From Aquifex sp964425585 (GTDB taxonomy: Bacteria > Aquificota > Aquificia > Aquificales > Aquificaceae), in NCBI GenBank assembly GCA_964425585.1, contig CAYRMG010000017.1:1-25700 (forward strand): a stretch of DNA of 25,700 nt, written 5' to 3'. The notes beneath the pieces were generated by a model that saw only the letters and a program-made list of their open reading frames with translations, ran no database searches and was not told the origin of the DNA. Below, piece by piece: positions 23,548-25,700 of the stretch. A program made the translations under genes and the position numbers. The stretch's first letter is position 1. Each line of letters opens with the position of its first letter.

Positions 23548-25434
23548 AAGAGTTGAAACGTCTCCAACATCAAGACCGAGCTCTTCAGCCTTGAGGATTC
23601 TTCTCATTATCTTTCCGCTCCTCGTTTTTGGAAGTTTTTCCCTGAACTCAATCTCGTCGGGAACGGCTATAGGACCGAGCTCGTTTCTTACGTGAAGCTT
23701 CAGTTCCTCAACAAGTTTTTCGGAAGGTTCTACGCCCTTTTTCAAAACAACGAAGGCTTTTATACTTTCCCCTTTAACCTCGTGGGGTTTTCCTATGACC
23801 GCAGCTTCCGCAACTGCCGGATGGCTAACGAGTGCACTTTCAACCTCCATAGTTCCTATCCTGTGTCCCGCAACGTTTATAACATCGTCCGCTCTACCGA
23901 GTATCATTATGTAACCTTCCTCATCGTAAGAAGCAAGGTCACCCGCGAAGTAAACACCCTTAATCGTGTTCCAGTATTTTTCGTATCTTTCGGGTTCTCC
24001 CCAGCACGTTCTTAGCATGGAAGGCCAGGGAGACTTTATAACCAAAAATCCAACGGTATTGGGGGGAACTTTATTGCCGTCTTTATCAACAACTTCGGGT
24101 TCTATCGTGAAGAAAGGCTTTCCTGCCTTTCCGGGCTTTGCAGGGTAAGAGGGAATAGTCGTTATCATATGAGCTCCGGTCTCCGTTTGCCACCAAGTAT
24201 CAACAATTACACATTTTTCCCTTCCTATGTATTTGTAATACCAGAGCCATGCTTCCGGGTTTATCGGCTCTCCGACTGAACCTAAGATTCTTAGGGAGGA
24301 TAAATCGTATTTCATAGGCCACTCTTCTCCGTATCTCATAAACATCCTTATGGCTGTCGGAGCAGTGTAGAAAACGTTAACCCTGTATTTTTCTATATAT
24401 CTCCACCATCTTCCAGGGTCAGGATAATCGGGAGCACCTTCCGTTATAACCGATGTAACACCGTTTGCAAGAATTCCGTAAACTATATACGAGTGTCCCG
24501 TAATCCAACCTATATCCGCCGTGCACCAGTATATATCGTCTTCGTGGAGGTCAAAAACTATCTTCGCAGTGTAGTAAGTTTGAACCATATACCCTCCGGT
24601 TGTATGGAGAACTCCTTTAGGTTTTCCGGTTGTTCCCGAGGTGTATAAAATAAATAAGGGGTCTTCCGCATCCATAACTTCCGGTTCACAATCGGGAGAT
24701 GCGCTCTTAACCATTTCGTTAAAGTCAACGAAAAGGTCTCCCTTCTCTTCCAGAGCATCTCCATCTCTGTCCCACACTACAACCTTTTCAACAAAGTCAA
24801 GTCCGTCTATAGCCCTTTCTACCACAGAAAGTAGGTCTATCTTCTTACCCCTCCTTTGGGTATAGCTTGCGGTTACGACAACCTTAGCCTTTGCATCTTC
24901 TATTCTCGTTCTAAGTGCTCCTTCGGAAAATCCCGCAAAGACAACACTGTGTATCGCACCTATTCTCGCACATGCAAGCATTGTCGCTATAGCCTCTATG
25001 GTTGTAGGCATGTATATGGAAACCCTGTCCCCTTTCTTGACACCCAAGGATTTTAGACCGTTTGCTATTCTGTTTACCAACTCAAGAAGTTCCCCGTATG
25101 TAATCTTTTTTTCATTATCGTTCTCATCAATGTATATATAAGCTACCTTATTTCTCTTTCCGTTCTTTACGTGTCTGTCAAGGCAGTTATAGGTTATGTT
25201 TGTCTTTGCACCTACGAACCACTTTGCGTATGGAAAGTTCCATTCAAGAACCTTATCCCATTTCTTGAACCAGTGCAGTTCCTCCGCAACCTTTGCCCAG
25301 AATCCTTCCCTGTCTTTTACACTTTCCTCGTAGACCTTTTCGTAATCCTTAATCCAAGCTCTCTCTACGATTTCCTTAGGAGGATAATACTTCTCCTTGA
25401 CTTTTAAAAGAACTTCGGACTTTTCTTCCGCCAT
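23539..25434 (-). CDS. acs: Acetyl-coenzyme A synthetase
   Basis: AMP-forming ligase that activates acetate to acetyl-CoA. The adenylation core YTSGTTGKPKGVLH, the WWQTETGAHM motif and the C-terminal KTRSGKIMRRILK are all intact. Lys608 in SGK is the catalytic lysine that is acetylation-controlled in homologs. The length of 631 is slightly below the usual 650. The start is set by AAGGAGGTG six bases before the ATG at 25434, the clearest ribosome-binding site in the window. It is monocistronic within the window and converges on prmA. In an autotroph it would recycle acetate or salvage excreted carbon; that role is inferred. Confidence 0.97.
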   Translation of the reverse strand: MAEEKSEVLLKVKEKYYPPKEIVERAWIKDYEKVYEESVKDREGFWAKVAEELHWFKKWDKVLEWNFPYAKWFVGAKTNITYNCLDRHVKNGKRNKVAYIYIDENDNEKKITYGELLELVNRIANGLKSLGVKKGDRVSIYMPTTIEAIATMLACARIGAIHSVVFAGFSEGALRTRIEDAKAKVVVTASYTQRRGKKIDLLSVVERAIDGLDFVEKVVVWDRDGDALEEKGDLFVDFNEMVKSASPDCEPEVMDAEDPLFILYTSGTTGKPKGVLHTTGGYMVQTYYTAKIVFDLHEDDIYWCTADIGWITGHSYIVYGILANGVTSVITEGAPDYPDPGRWWRYIEKYRVNVFYTAPTAIRMFMRYGEEWPMKYDLSSLRILGSVGEPINPEAWLWYYKYIGREKCVIVDTWWQTETGAHMITTIPSYPAKPGKAGKPFFTIEPEVVDKDGNKVPPNTVGFLVIKSPWPSMLRTCWGEPERYEKYWNTIKGVYFAGDLASYDEEGYIMILGRADDVINVAGHRIGTMEVESALVSHPAVAEAAVIGKPHEVKGESIKAFVVLKKGVEPSEKLVEELKLHVRNELGPIAVPDEIEFREKLPKTRSGKIMRRILKAEELGLDVGDVSTLEE

Positions 25435-25464
25435 ATTAACACCTCCTTTTTGAAGTTAAATTTT

Positions 25465-25520
25465 AACAACTTTTCAATAAAAATCTATAGAAGTAAAATA
25501 CGAAAAATTAAAAAGTTGTT
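25465..25520. repeat. Inverted repeat upstream of acs
   Basis: AACAACTTTT (25465-25474) and its exact reverse complement AAAAGTTGTT (25511-25520) are 36 bases apart. On the acs strand a TATAGA element (25489-25484) lies between the arms. The repeat could be an operator around the acs promoter or a leader hairpin. Confidence 0.4.
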
Positions 25521-25655
25521 TTAGAAAATTTAAAGCAAAATCTAAAAATTTAGAATATACGCATACATTTAATTGATTATTACGGAGTTGCTTACTGAAA
25601 CTTACGTATTTTAAGGCTTTTATTAAAGTAAAACAATGTTTTAAATAGATTTTTC

Positions 25656-25684
25656 TTGAATTTCATGGGAAGGAAATCTATCAT
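25656..25684 (+). promoter_or_regulatory. Possible promoter reading out of the right edge
   Basis: TTGAAT (25656-25661) and TATCAT (25679-25684) are separated by 17 bases. No gene start follows within the remaining 16 bases. The rest of 25521-25655 is AT-rich and I see no gene or RNA in it. Confidence 0.25.
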
Positions 25685-25700
25685 TTATTGAAACATCGTT

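Noticed and set aside
25521..25700. Possible CRISPR repeat or small RNA at the right edge
   Set aside because: No repeated unit and no stable GC-containing hairpin; only AT-rich DNA and a possible promoter.

Overview
The window looks like a piece of the chromosome of a hyperthermophilic Aquificales bacterium, Aquifex aeolicus or a close relative. The genes are tightly packed and often overlap. The proteins are rich in Lys and Glu. CarB is present only as a free N-terminal half of 557 residues, as I recall for Aquifex. GatA carries its catalytic Lys72/Ser147/Ser171 at the numbering I recall for the A. aeolicus enzyme. This identification rests on memory and motif reading, not on a search. A run of exactly 100 Ns (11671-11770) shows that the sequence is a draft scaffold.

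Layout. Positions 1-616 hold no intact gene, only broken reading frames and the valS promoter. Positions 617-7268 (+) carry valS, mutL, an oligopeptide-type ABC permease and a DUF58 membrane protein; the last three are almost contiguous. obg (7237-8268, -) converges on them. Positions 8269-8803 form a non-coding stretch packed with DnaA boxes. From 8804 (+) come rimP, nusA and an RlmD-type rRNA methyltransferase. Positions 11552-12844 (-) hold a leftward operon: speD, a nucleotidyltransferase-like protein and a V4R-like protein interrupted by the gap. Divergent from it run rsmD, coaD, a small exported protein and an Ogg2-type glycosylase (+), then dksA, gatA and an EamA transporter (+). Positions 17698-21097 (-) hold a pepA, NfnA-like, purK operon. 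Divergent from pepA are split carB and prmA (+). The window closes with acs (23539-25434, -) and an AT-rich spacer.

How the genes relate. Most are informational or housekeeping functions: aminoacylation (ValRS, GatA), ribosome and transcription factors (Obg, RimP, NusA, RlmD, RsmD, PrmA, DksA), DNA repair (MutL, Ogg), and core metabolism (CoaD, SpeD, PurK, CarB, Acs). No phage, CRISPR array, tRNA or rRNA gene was seen.

The most notable feature is the 8338-8756 region between obg and rimP-nusA. It has eight perfect TTATCCACA DnaA boxes plus several near matches, in two opposed arrays, with a perfect palindrome and further repeats. It is a strong candidate for the chromosomal replication origin, away from dnaA. 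Other points of interest are a speD leader with a 28-codon upstream ORF whose ribosome-binding site lies in a hairpin, two large insertions in ValRS, a frame break in an A tract at the start of rsmD, and an NfnA-like flavoprotein with no partner subunit in view.
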